A stretch of 64,000 nucleotides of DNA from contig JBKJTT010000079.1 of the NCBI GenBank assembly GCA_046590205.1, positions 13,327 through 77,326 on the forward strand, in the 5' to 3' direction. Below are positions 37,451-47,200 of the stretch, piece by piece. Source of the stretch: DATDEW01 sp046590205 (lineage in GTDB: Bacteria; Bacteroidota; Ignavibacteria; Palsa-1295). The stretch's first letter is position 1, and each line of letters opens with the position of its first letter. Under the pieces are notes generated by a model. It had not been told where the DNA came from. It was given only the letters and a program-made list of their open reading frames with translations, and searched no databases. Both the position numbers and the translations under genes were made by a program.

Positions 37451-37651
37451 TGACCAAAATAATTTGTAACAAAATGTGGGTCTCGCGGTACTTATATATA
37501 AAGCAAACGCTTTTTAATTCATTCACTTAAAACATTTAGCAGTCTATCGAAAAAAATTGATACTATTTCATCCTTGGGCTTTTTCAAGGTTTCCGGGGAT
37601 AACGAATGTAAGTAACTAACTCATTCTTGTATCATAAACGTATAGACTGAC

Positions 37652-37993
37652 ATGAACACTTCTGTATCTTTCGACCAAACCGCAGCTTTCGCTGTCCTCA
37701 CCGATCTCGGTAATGTCCGCACAGGCATCCGTAACGGTAAAGAAAACCCCCTCGCAAATGTTGTCCCCGACGACGTATATAACGTCCTTCGCGCTAACGA
37801 TCTCATCAACGAAAAAGCATTGCGCGATTATGTGATCCGCTCGATGTTCTTGCGTTTGAAAGATGAGGGCAAACTAAAAACAGCCGAAGCTATTCGTACG
37901 CTTATGGATATGTATCCATACTTGCAGTACGACACTATCCGCAAGATCGTGTACAAGGTGTATCCGACCAGTTCTCGGAAATCAATGATCTGA
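37652..37993 (+). CDS. Small conserved-looking protein of unknown function (113 aa)
   Basis: I do not recognise a family with certainty. The 113-residue product has no signal peptide or membrane helix and is acidic-basic mixed. The last 50 residues (RDYVIRSMFLRLKDEGKL, AEAIRTLMDMYPYLQYDTIRKIVYKVYP) look like three amphipathic helices and could be a small DNA-binding unit, as the DTIRKIVY pattern is similar to helix-turn-helix ends; this is inference. Codon use is like its neighbours. It is a single gene, 272 bp after the previous terminator region and facing uvrB across a repeat hairpin. Confidence 0.65.
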   Translation: MNTSVSFDQTAAFAVLTDLGNVRTGIRNGKENPLANVVPDDVYNVLRANDLINEKALRDYVIRSMFLRLKDEGKLKTAEAIRTLMDMYPYLQYDTIRKIVYKVYPTSSRKSMI

Positions 37994-37995
37994 TC

Positions 37996-38065
37996 TTTCT
38001 CTGCGACCTTTGCGTCTTTGCGGTTAATTTCTTTGAATCGCAGAGACGCAGAGAACGCAAAGAAA
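37996..38065. repeat. Long imperfect inverted repeat between convergent genes
   Basis: Arms at 37996-38022 and 38039-38065 match at 22 of 27 positions, and the mismatches are mostly C/T changes. The arms are built of the ACGCAGAG/CTTTGCG words found in dispersed repeats in many bacterial genomes. The hairpin fills the space between the stop codons of the unknown gene and uvrB and could act as a terminator for both. Confidence 0.65.
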
Positions 38066-38070
38066 ATCCG

Positions 38071-40104
38071 CTAAGATAAGTACAACTTCTCTATCTTCCG
38101 AATCTCATCCCTAAGTTCTGCTGCTTGCTCGAAGGCAAGTTCTGCCGCCGCTGCTTCGAGGTCTATCTTGAGTCTTGCAACGAGGTCTTTAATATCAGCC
38201 AGATCCATTTTCTTTAGGACTTCCTCCGGTGTAAAACCTTTTGGCGGACGTTTATCTTTTATCTCATCAAGTCGGTCTTGACGTTTCGAGGCAACATCGG
38301 CTACTGATGTTGATTGCATAATCTCGTCATGTGTCTTGAAGATCGTTGTCGGAGTGATACCATGCTTGGTATTATAATCTTCCTGAATGATTCTCCGGCG
38401 CGCTGTTTCATCTATCACTGCTTTCATCGAACGGGTAATTCTATCAGCGTAGAATATCACAAGCCCCTCGACATTACGTGCGGCTCTGCCTGATGTCTGC
38501 ATCAGCGCCTTTTCGCTACGCAAGAATCCTTCTTTATCAGCATCAATAATTGCTACAAGCGAAACTTCCGGCATATCAAGCCCTTCGCGCAACAGGTTCA
38601 CGCCGACGAGTACATCGAAGACACCGAGACGCAGATCGCGGATGATCTCCACTCGTTCGAGCGCATCGATTTCCGAATGCAAGTACCTGACTCGTACACC
38701 AACCTTATTATAATAATCTGCAAGGTCTTCTGACATACGCTTCGTGAGTGTTGTCACAAGAATGCGCTCATTCTTCGCTACACGTTTGCGTATCTCTTCG
38801 AGCAGGTCATCTATTTGATTCTTTATCGGGCGAACTTCTATCTGCGGGTCAAGCAAACCTGTCGGGCGAATGATCTGCTCGACGACCACACCCTTCGCAT
38901 CGGCTACTTCATAATCATCAGGCGTTGCGCTGACGTACACTATCTGGTCAACCATCTTCTCGAACTCATCGAAGTTGAGCGGACGGTTATCAAGTGCGCT
39001 CGGCAGGCGGAAGCCATGCTCGACGAGCGTTGTCTTGCGTGCCCTGTCACCGGCGAACATTCCGCGTACTTGCGGAAGAGTTTGATGCGATTCATCTACG
39101 ATGAGCAAGAAATCATCGGGGAAGTAATCAAGCAGAACTGACGGACGCTCGCCTGGCTTACGACCTGCAAGATGCCGCGAATAATTCTCGATGCCCGAGC
39201 AGTACCCAAGCTCTTTCATCATCTCGATGTCAAGTCGTGTGCGCTGCTCGATGCGCTGCGCTTCTAACAACTTTCCTTGCTTACGGAAATACGATAGCCG
39301 CTCTTCAAGCTCTGCCTCTATTGCAACGATCGCTCGCTCAAGCTGGGGACCGGTCGTCAGGAAGTGTTTTGCGGGATAGATATATGCGCGGTCTGTTTCG
39401 GCAATTACTTTGCCGCGGACACGCTCGATGAGTGATATCTTCTCTAACTCATCGCCGAAGAACTCGAAACGGAAACCGTGGTCATCTTCTTGCGCAGGGA
39501 TAACGTCAACAACATCACCGCGAACGCGGAATGCGCCGCGCTGAAACTCGACATCATTGCGTACATAATGTATCTCATGCAAGGCGCGCATGAACTCGTT
39601 GCGCTTTACCACATCGCCGACCTTCACCCGTATCATCTGCTTTGCGTACTCATCCGGCGCGCCGATACCATAGATGCACGACACCGATGCAATGATGATA
39701 ACATCACTGCGCTCCTCCAAGAGTGCTGTTGTTGCTTTCAGGCGGAGGCGGTCTATCTCTTCGTTGATCGAAAGATCTTTCTCGATGAACGTATCTGTTG
39801 CGGGGAGGTACGCTTCGGGCTGATAGTAATCGTAGTACGAGATAAAGAACTCGACGGCATTATTCGGGAAGAACGACTTGAACTCGCTATAAAGCTGTGC
39901 GGCAAGCGTCTTGTTATGGCTAATGACAAGCGTCGGTTTGCCGTACTTCGCGATGACATTACTCATCGTGAACGTCTTGCCCGAACCCGTCACGCCCAGG
40001 AGGACCTGCGCCCTGTCTTTACGATTAATACCCTCGACAAGCTGCTTGATCGCCTCTGGCTGATCGCCGGAAGGTTTGTATTCTGAAACCAGTTGAAATT
40101 CCAT
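38071..40104 (-). CDS. uvrB: UvrABC system protein B
   Basis: Damage-verification helicase of nucleotide excision repair. The 677-residue product has Walker A GVTGSGKTFTM at about 37, the YYDYYQPEAYLP beta-hairpin region, IGAPDEY, the DEAD-like VDESHQTLPQ, helicase motifs GVNLLREGLDMPE and QTSGRAARN, and a C-terminal UVR motif (FEQAAELRDEI) for UvrC contact. It has the normal length. No other uvr gene is nearby. Confidence 0.96.
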   Translation of the reverse strand: MEFQLVSEYKPSGDQPEAIKQLVEGINRKDRAQVLLGVTGSGKTFTMSNVIAKYGKPTLVISHNKTLAAQLYSEFKSFFPNNAVEFFISYYDYYQPEAYLPATDTFIEKDLSINEEIDRLRLKATTALLEERSDVIIIASVSCIYGIGAPDEYAKQMIRVKVGDVVKRNEFMRALHEIHYVRNDVEFQRGAFRVRGDVVDVIPAQEDDHGFRFEFFGDELEKISLIERVRGKVIAETDRAYIYPAKHFLTTGPQLERAIVAIEAELEERLSYFRKQGKLLEAQRIEQRTRLDIEMMKELGYCSGIENYSRHLAGRKPGERPSVLLDYFPDDFLLIVDESHQTLPQVRGMFAGDRARKTTLVEHGFRLPSALDNRPLNFDEFEKMVDQIVYVSATPDDYEVADAKGVVVEQIIRPTGLLDPQIEVRPIKNQIDDLLEEIRKRVAKNERILVTTLTKRMSEDLADYYNKVGVRVRYLHSEIDALERVEIIRDLRLGVFDVLVGVNLLREGLDMPEVSLVAIIDADKEGFLRSEKALMQTSGRAARNVEGLVIFYADRITRSMKAVIDETARRRIIQEDYNTKHGITPTTIFKTHDEIMQSTSVADVASKRQDRLDEIKDKRPPKGFTPEEVLKKMDLADIKDLVARLKIDLEAAAAELAFEQAAELRDEIRKIEKLYLS

Positions 40105-40496
40105 AGCAAAGTGTAACAGGAAAGCACCTATGTTGTGGTTCCGAAGTACACTCGAATTGGATGTACTGGTAAGTAGGGTACTTCAATAAAGTAAGTGTAA
40201 ATTCTAAGCACCGTAAGAGAAATTTGGTAAATTGAACAGGTGCGAGTGTTGATTTATATGGTACTTACGGGTGGTCATAGGCACCTATGGGGAGAATTAG
40301 GAATTACGAATTAGGAATTTCGGGAAATTGAACATTGCACATTCTTTATTGTACATTGAACATTGACGTGGGAATCACCTTCGGTGATGGGCACATTCAA
40401 TGTGCCCCTACGAATTTACGGAGCATTCGGATAGTAAATCGTGTTAGGATACGTCTATAAATTTCTCGATAGAATTTTAGAATCAAGCGAATACGA
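40105..40496. repeat. 392-bp gap with stacked intergenic repeat units
   Basis: No gene. From about 40290 to 40320 the words GAATTAGGAATTACGAATTAGG occur in part (AGGAATTACGAATTAGGAAT). ATTGAACATTG occurs twice (40327-40337, 40355-40365). Then two hairpins adjoin: ATCACC/GGTGAT (40374-40388) and GGGCACATT/AATGTGCCC (40389-40407). All three types look like mobile or repetitive extragenic elements. The rest must hold the promoters of uvrB and the downstream acyltransferase, but none is obvious. Confidence 0.55.
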
Positions 40497-42188
40497 ATGG
40501 CGACAAATGTTGTGATGCCCAAGATGGGCGAATCAATTACCGAGGGGACGATACTACGTTGGTTGAAACAGCCTGGTGATGTTGTTAAGAAAGATGAACC
40601 CATCCTCGAAATATCAACTGATAAAGTTGATACCGAAGTCCCTGCACCAATGGCAGGAGTTCTTCTTCAGCAGCTTGTTCAGGAGAAAGAGACCGTCGCA
40701 GTCGGTACTCCGATAGCAGTTCTTGGCGAAGCCGGTGAATCAGCATCAGCCGCCCCTGCCGCAAAAGCCCCTCAACCAAAAGCAGAAGCAAAATCAGAAC
40801 CTGCTCCGGCAGCAGTAGTACCAGTATCAGCCCCAGCCCCGACGGCATCTGCATCAGAACAAGCTATCGTCATGCCGAAGATGGGAGAATCCATCACTGA
40901 AGGCACGATACTCAAATGGCTCAAGAAAGCAGGAGATGCAGTAAAGAAAGACGAGCCGATCTTAGAAATTTCTACCGATAAAGTTGATACCGAAGTCCCA
41001 TCACCCGTAGCAGGTACCATAACCCGCCTCATGGCAAATGAGAAAGATGTAATTCCTGTCGGAGCGACAGTAGCATATATCTCGTCAAGTTCATCAGCGG
41101 CAGTATCAACTCCGGCGCCACAGCCGGTAGCTTCGGCACCAGTAGCAACGAATGGCACAGCAAAAGATGATGGTGTTGTACCTTTTCCAAAGCCCGCCGC
41201 TTCTCCGACAGCATCTTATTCCGGCAACAGATTTTATTCACCGCTTGTCAAGTCGATAGCAAAGCAAGAAGGAATAGCATTAGGTGAACTTGACGCATTA
41301 GCAGGCTCTGGTCTTGGCGGAAGAGTTAACAAGAACGACATGTTAAAGTATGTCGAGTCAAGACGAAGCGGAGCAAAGCCGACAACTGCATCACAAGTTT
41401 CATTCAAGCCGCAAGCCGCAACTATGGCGGCTCCGACGATCACACTTGGCATTGCAGATCAGGTTATCCCGATGGATAACATCCGCATGAAGATTGCCGA
41501 GCACATGGTGAAGTCACAAGAGACGAGCGCACATGTCACAAGCATCAGCGAAGTTGACGTAACGGAAATCGTAAAGTTCAGAGAGAAATTCAAGGACGAA
41601 TTCAAACGCCGCGAAGGAGCATCGCTTACCTATACTCCGATCTTTATTGATGCGATGATCAAGGCGATCAAGGATTTTCCGTTCATCAATTCCACGATCA
41701 ACGGCAATGATGTTGTTGTCAAGAAAGATATTAACTTCGGCGTAGCGGTTAGCGTACCACCTGCACCTGATGCCAAACTGCCACCGGCACTTATTGTGCC
41801 GAATATAAAGAGGGCACAAGACTTGAACGTCGCAGGAATATCCCGCGCCGTTTCTGATCTGGCAAGCAAAGCCCGTTCTAAAAAACTGACTCTCGATGAT
41901 ATTACCGGTAGTACGTTTACCTTGACGAACCCCGGTATGTTCGGCAATCTCTTCGGAACGCCGATTATTAATCAGCCGAATGTGGCTATTATGACAACAG
42001 GAGCAGTTGTTAAGAGGGTAGTGGTCAAGACCGATGCTGACGGTAACGATTACATGGTAATTCGGTCAATGATGTATCTTGGATTGTCGTATGACCACCG
42101 GATCATTGACGGTCAGTATGGCGTCCAGTTCACCGAGAGGGTGAAGGAGATACTTGAGGCATTCGATCCGGCGCAGTACGGGTACTAA
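40497..42188 (+). CDS. Dihydrolipoamide acyltransferase (E2) of a 2-oxoacid dehydrogenase complex, two lipoyl domains
   Basis: Product of 563 residues. Two lipoyl domains, at 1-78 and about 123-200, each have EISTDKVDTEVP with the lipoylated Lys (K43 in the first); the shared DNA over this core suggests a duplication. Ala/Pro-rich linkers separate them. A peripheral subunit-binding domain follows (SPLVKSIAKQEGIALGEL...GLGGRVNKNDML), and the catalytic domain ends with the acyltransferase signature SYDHRIIDGQYG. The substrate (pyruvate, 2-oxoglutarate or branched chain) is not fixed by sequence alone; SucB or BkdB type is possible. No E1 or E3 is adjacent. Confidence 0.9.
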   Translation: MATNVVMPKMGESITEGTILRWLKQPGDVVKKDEPILEISTDKVDTEVPAPMAGVLLQQLVQEKETVAVGTPIAVLGEAGESASAAPAAKAPQPKAEAKSEPAPAAVVPVSAPAPTASASEQAIVMPKMGESITEGTILKWLKKAGDAVKKDEPILEISTDKVDTEVPSPVAGTITRLMANEKDVIPVGATVAYISSSSSAAVSTPAPQPVASAPVATNGTAKDDGVVPFPKPAASPTASYSGNRFYSPLVKSIAKQEGIALGELDALAGSGLGGRVNKNDMLKYVESRRSGAKPTTASQVSFKPQAATMAAPTITLGIADQVIPMDNIRMKIAEHMVKSQETSAHVTSISEVDVTEIVKFREKFKDEFKRREGASLTYTPIFIDAMIKAIKDFPFINSTINGNDVVVKKDINFGVAVSVPPAPDAKLPPALIVPNIKRAQDLNVAGISRAVSDLASKARSKKLTLDDITGSTFTLTNPGMFGNLFGTPIINQPNVAIMTTGAVVKRVVVKTDADGNDYMVIRSMMYLGLSYDHRIIDGQYGVQFTERVKEILEAFDPAQYGY

Positions 42189-42225
42189 AAAAGCGGAAAT
42201 TTCGGTCATTTGATGGAAATTTTCA

Positions 42226-42233
42226 TATATTTG
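42226..42233 (+). promoter_or_regulatory. -7-like element (TATATTTG) upstream of the DUF4397 gene
   Basis: Exact TAnnTTTG match, 118 nt upstream of the start. A TTTG at 42209 is closer than the usual -33 spacing, so this is weak. Confidence 0.3.
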
Positions 42234-42351
42234 TACTCATTTTATAAGAAATCTTGCGACTTTTGAGTCGTTTCTGTGTATTAATGTATAGTTGTGGTGA
42301 TGCATTGTGTCTTGCATCCCGAAATCTGGACAAATTTTGATAGATAAAGAT

Positions 42352-44007
42352 ATGAAAAATCGTCTCGTATCCCTCTTTGCACTCTGTGCCATTCTCCTTT
42401 CCGGCGCATTCTTCACAAGCTGTGAAGACACAGCAACGATACCCGACCCATCGTTCTTTGGTCAGGTCCGAGTTTTGAACTTTGCAGTCTGCGCAAGTGA
42501 TAAATCATATGATGTCTATCTTTTTCCTGCAAACGGAAAACCTGATACGATTGCGAAAGCACTTGGATTGGCTTACGGGATTTCAACACCGTACATAACC
42601 AATCTTTCTACAAATAAGGGATTAGGGCAGGATTATACTCTAATAGTTCGTGCAGCGGGTAATAAGCAAACACAAGCTTTTCCATCGGTAACAATCTCTA
42701 TGAAACCAAATGACAAATGGTCATTTGTAATCTTGAGTGAAAATGGTATAAATGGACCGGAATATAAACTCATCAACGACAACCCAACTTCTCCGACAGA
42801 TGCGAACAAGGCATACTTCCGCTTCATGAATACGATGCCTGGTGGAGACCCGGGACCGATAATTATTCGTATTGATGATCCACTTAATGGTGAAAATTTA
42901 ACTCCCGGTGCAGTTGATTACAGAAACATTTCTGACTATGTTGCATACCAAACAGAAACGGATAAAACGTTTACATTCTATGCTGTCAAAGCAAGTGATA
43001 ATACGGTTTTAGGTCGTCTTGCAGGTGTTTCACTTGAAGGTGGAAGCTACACTACAATGACGTGGGGTGGTAATTGTGATAGCAGTTATCGTCAACAAGA
43101 AGAAGGTATTCTTGTAAGGGATGATTCTAGTCGTATTCGTCTATTCGGTGATACAGGAATTGGTAACGATATAACTATCCCGGTTCCTTCGACAATGCGC
43201 ATTAATTTTGTTAATGCAATGGTCAATAATCCGAACATACCGGAAACCGACCCTCGATACGCTACATTCCACTATGACCATCTTGGTGTAGTTATAGATA
43301 ATGATACCCGTTATAACTTTCCGAGCATGGCTCCGTTTACCGTGGGACCTGCTCCTATACCAAGCAGTACGCAAGACCTCGGCAATGGTAGCATGTATTA
43401 TGAAAATAAGCCAATTGCATTCCCGCTCAACGACGCAGTGAATGTCAAGGGCTTCAAGATGGATCCAGCACAGCCCAATGTTCGCGGAACGCTCCTTTTT
43501 GATTACCGTGCAGGCGAACGATCACTTATTAAGAGTGATATGATCACGACATTCGTAGCACATGATTCTATTCGAATCTTACGTAAGATAACGGGCAAGG
43601 ATACTTCGTATTCGGTAGTGCCGTTTGATTCTGCACGATACCAATTTGTGGTACCAGTCCCTGATGAGCCTAAATCTGATATGGCAACGATCGTACTTGT
43701 CAATGCGCTTGCCCCGGGAGCTAAGCTACCGGTGACAACAGCCAACATCAAGTATTACTTGAACGATGCACAGGTACCCTTCACAGGTAACTGGTCTATC
43801 AAAAAGTTTAAGACAGAGTACAAAACTCCTGGCTCTATCACAATCAAGGCAACATTGAATACAACTCCTGTTGAAGAGTTTACGACAACCTATAACAATT
43901 TTGAAGCCGGTGGAATTTATGAAGTATTCTTTGTAGGCAGCCGCAACCATGTCAACCCAAATATGCGTCCTCGTTTTGTAGTTCTTCGCGTCAACCCGAA
44001 ACAATAA
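42352..44007 (+). CDS. DUF4397-domain putative lipoprotein
   Basis: Product of 551 residues from the ATG at 42352 (MKNRLVSLFALCAILLSGAFF); an upstream open stretch from 42307 has no signal-peptide form. The signal sequence ends in FFTSCEDT, where Cys is probably the lipidated residue (lipobox looser than in Proteobacteria). Residues about 35-230 fit DUF4397, a beta-sandwich module: VRVLNFAVCASDKSYDVYLF, LAYGISTPYITNL. A second similar half follows (VPSTMRINFVNAMV...FRYDH-like HYDHLGVVID). Surface-exposed by the Bacteroidota convention, function unknown. The next genes encode a T9SS cargo and a TonB receptor. Confidence 0.75.
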   Translation: MKNRLVSLFALCAILLSGAFFTSCEDTATIPDPSFFGQVRVLNFAVCASDKSYDVYLFPANGKPDTIAKALGLAYGISTPYITNLSTNKGLGQDYTLIVRAAGNKQTQAFPSVTISMKPNDKWSFVILSENGINGPEYKLINDNPTSPTDANKAYFRFMNTMPGGDPGPIIIRIDDPLNGENLTPGAVDYRNISDYVAYQTETDKTFTFYAVKASDNTVLGRLAGVSLEGGSYTTMTWGGNCDSSYRQQEEGILVRDDSSRIRLFGDTGIGNDITIPVPSTMRINFVNAMVNNPNIPETDPRYATFHYDHLGVVIDNDTRYNFPSMAPFTVGPAPIPSSTQDLGNGSMYYENKPIAFPLNDAVNVKGFKMDPAQPNVRGTLLFDYRAGERSLIKSDMITTFVAHDSIRILRKITGKDTSYSVVPFDSARYQFVVPVPDEPKSDMATIVLVNALAPGAKLPVTTANIKYYLNDAQVPFTGNWSIKKFKTEYKTPGSITIKATLNTTPVEEFTTTYNNFEAGGIYEVFFVGSRNHVNPNMRPRFVVLRVNPKQ

Positions 44008-44029
44008 ATACCATTTCAAGTTTTTTCCA

Positions 44030-44068
44030 GAAGACCGATAGCTCTATCAGCTATCGGTCTTCGTTTGT
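44030..44068 (+). terminator. Rho-independent terminator after the DUF4397 gene
   Basis: Perfect 13-bp stem GAAGACCGATAGC/GCTATCGGTCTTC with a 7-base loop, followed by GTTTGTTTG, 22 bp after the stop. Confidence 0.85.
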
Positions 44069-44156
44069 TTGCTAACTGTTAGGATTTTATTACGGTAAAG
44101 TTTATCAATTAACATTCAATTAACATGCAGGTAACCATCCGTTGTTATTGAAGGCG

Positions 44157-44164
44157 TAAGTTTG
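44157..44164 (+). promoter_or_regulatory. -7-like element (TAAGTTTG) for the 1290-residue T9SS gene
   Basis: Exact TAnnTTTG match, 47 nt before the ATG at 44212. A TTG lies 12 bp upstream, too near for a standard -33. It sits after the terminator at 44030-44068, so the downstream gene needs a promoter here. Confidence 0.4.
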
Positions 44165-44211
44165 CCACTGTTTGATAATACCGATACTCTATAATAGACA
44201 CTCTAAACAAG

Positions 44212-47200
44212 ATGAAAAAATTACTTTTACTCGTTCTCTTTAGTATATTTTTTGCGGCAGGGACAAGTTGGTCTCAAGCCCCTGTAATAGTTAAAGATAG
44301 CATCGTTGGAAACGTAACATGGACAGCAGATAAGACCTATATGATCGAGGGTTTTCTCTATGTCGTTAACGGCGCAACACTAACGATCCAGCCAGGTACA
44401 CTGATCATGGGTGATAAGACGACCAAAGGAACACTTATCATTGAACGTGGCGGAAAGATCATGGCGCAAGGTACAGCTTCACGCCCAATCGTTTTTACGA
44501 GTCTACTTGACCCTGGACAACGCCAGAATGGTGATTGGGGCGGTATCATTATCTGTGGAAAAGCGCCAATAAATGTAAATAATACACTTAATGGTGGTGC
44601 ATTCCCGGGTGGTGAAGCACAAATTGAGGGTGGCCCGCGTTCCAAGTATGGTGGAAGCGATCTGCACGATAATAGTGGTGTTTTAAGCTATGTACGTATC
44701 GAGTTCTCCGGTATAGCATTATCACCAAACAATGAGACGAACAGTCTTACTATGGGTGGTGTAGGTGATTTTACGAAAATTGATCACGTTCAGGTAAGCA
44801 ATGGAGGTGACGATGGATTTGAGTGGTTTGGTGGTACAGTTAATGCAACTCATCTTATTGGACTTGCATCACTTGATGACGATTGGGATACAGATTTTGG
44901 TTGGTCTGGAAAAGTCCAGTTTGCTGTAAGCTTACGCGACCCAAACATCGCTGACGTATCTGGCTCTAACGGTTTTGAGGCAGATAACAACAATCCGCCA
45001 ACATTTGCAAACCCTCGTTCACAAGCGCGTCTTTCAAACTTTACAGTTATCGGCCCACAAGCTGATACCGCCGCTACGTTTAATCCACTTTATCGTAATG
45101 GTGCACACTTTCGTCGTAATACACAACAGTGCTTGTATAACTCTATCGTTATGGGTTGGCCGGGTGCATTGATCATGGATGGTACCGGTGTCACCAATGG
45201 TTCAACCAATGACACAGTTCAAATACGAAATGTTATCTTCGCTGGTTTACGCCCCGGACGTGATTTCACAACAAATTCAGGCAACACATTCAATACAAAG
45301 CAGTGGTTTTCGACGATTGCTTATCAGAATCGTGGATTCATCCAACCGTCTGAAGTTATGCTTCAAGATCCATTCAATATGTCTAACCCCAACTGGACAC
45401 CAAAAGCTGGATCACCTGCAGCTTCAGGCGCTAGTTTCAGTAACCCAAAGCTTGATCCTTTGTTTTTCACACCGACGACCTACGTCGGTGCATTTGACCC
45501 GAACGGTACTCGTTGGGATGCTGGCTGGTCTGAATACAATCCTGTAATAGCAAACTACGATGCACGTCCACAGGCGGTTGTAGCTGAAGTAAACTTTGGT
45601 ACGATCACTGTTGGCACGAACAAAGACAGTGCAGTCGTTATTATTCGCAATGCAGGGTTCGGGGCACTTTCAATTACTACAGCGAATGTTACGGGAACAC
45701 AGTTTTCGACACAAGGGCTTATGGTGCCATTCACACTACTTGGCGGTGAGTCAAAGACTGTAACCCTTCGCTACACCCCGAACGATACTGCTACTCATAC
45801 CGGCAGCATAGAGTTCGTTACATCAAACGGCAATGCAACAGTTAACATCAAGGGTAAAGGTAAAATATTAGCACCTGGTGTAACAACAGACTATAGCTCA
45901 CTTGATTATGCACTTGTGCCAGTTGGTGAGAATGTCACATATAATGTCGTTATTACAAATTCAGGTAACGCACCTCTGAATCTTTCAAATTTCCGCATCA
46001 CTGGTACTGATGCGGGTAGCTTCTCGATCACAGCGGGTGGAACAGATGGTACACTTGCTCCGGCAGCAAAGCGTACCGTATCTATTCGTTTTACACCTCC
46101 GGCTATTGGAGATCGTGAAGCATCATTCCTTTTTGATCATAACGCAGTTGGTTCGCCAAAGACCATCTCACTTAAAGGAAAAGGAATTACTGTTCCTGAT
46201 GCAGATGTACTCACAGGTGACATCACGGGCAACATAACTCTTACTAACGACAAGAAGTGGTTGTTGAGAGGATTTGTCTATGTTGTTGATGGAGCAACAT
46301 TGAATGTTGAGCCTGGCACGGTTATCATCGGCGAAAAGTCAACGAAGGGTACACTCATCGTTGAACGCGGTGGAAAACTCTTTGCAGAAGGGACCGCTAC
46401 GCATCCTATCATATTCACCAGCCAGCTTGACCCTGGTTTTCGCGGAAATGGTGATTGGGGTGGAATACTTCTTTGCGGTAAGGCACCTATCAATGTAAAT
46501 AACACACTAAATGGTGGAGCATTTGATGGCGGCGAAGCTCAACTTGAAGGCGGACCACGTTCTAAGTATGGCGGACCAAATCCTGATGATTCAAGCGGCG
46601 TACTTCGTTACGTTCGTATCGAATTCCCTGGTATTGCTCTTTCACCGAACAATGAAACTAATGGTCTTACCATGGGTGGTGTCGGAAGAAAGACAGTAAT
46701 TGATCATATCCATGTTAGCTATGGTGGAGATGATGGTTATGAGTGGTTCGGTGGTACTGTCAATGCAAAATACCTTGTAGGTCAGGCATCACTTGATGAT
46801 TGCTGGGATACTGACTTCGGTTGGAGTGGTATGGTACAGTTCGGTGTAAGCATCAGCGACCCGAACATTGCAGACGTTTCGGGTTCAAATGGATTTGAAG
46901 CAGACAATAATAACCCTCCTACGTTTGCGAATCCTCGCTCAAAAGGAATATTCTCAAATATGAGCGTTATCGGACCACAAAGCGATACAAGCGCTTTATT
47001 CAATGCACTATTCCGTAACGGTGGACACATTCGTCGCAATAGCCAACAGTCTATCTACAACTCTATCATCATGGGATGGCCGGGTGCTCTCATTATGGAT
47101 GGCACTGGTGTAACCAATGGAGCAACCAATGATACAGTTCAGATACGTAACACTATCTTTGCAGGGCTTCGTCAGGGTAGAGATTTCTCAACAAATAGCG

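Noticed and set aside
39478..40086. 202-residue plus-strand ORF inside uvrB
   Set aside because: Antisense shadow of the conserved uvrB coding sequence, with no family features.
40310..40410. Hairpins considered as a riboswitch before the E2 gene
   Set aside because: They resemble dispersed intergenic repeats, and no known riboswitch core could be recognised.
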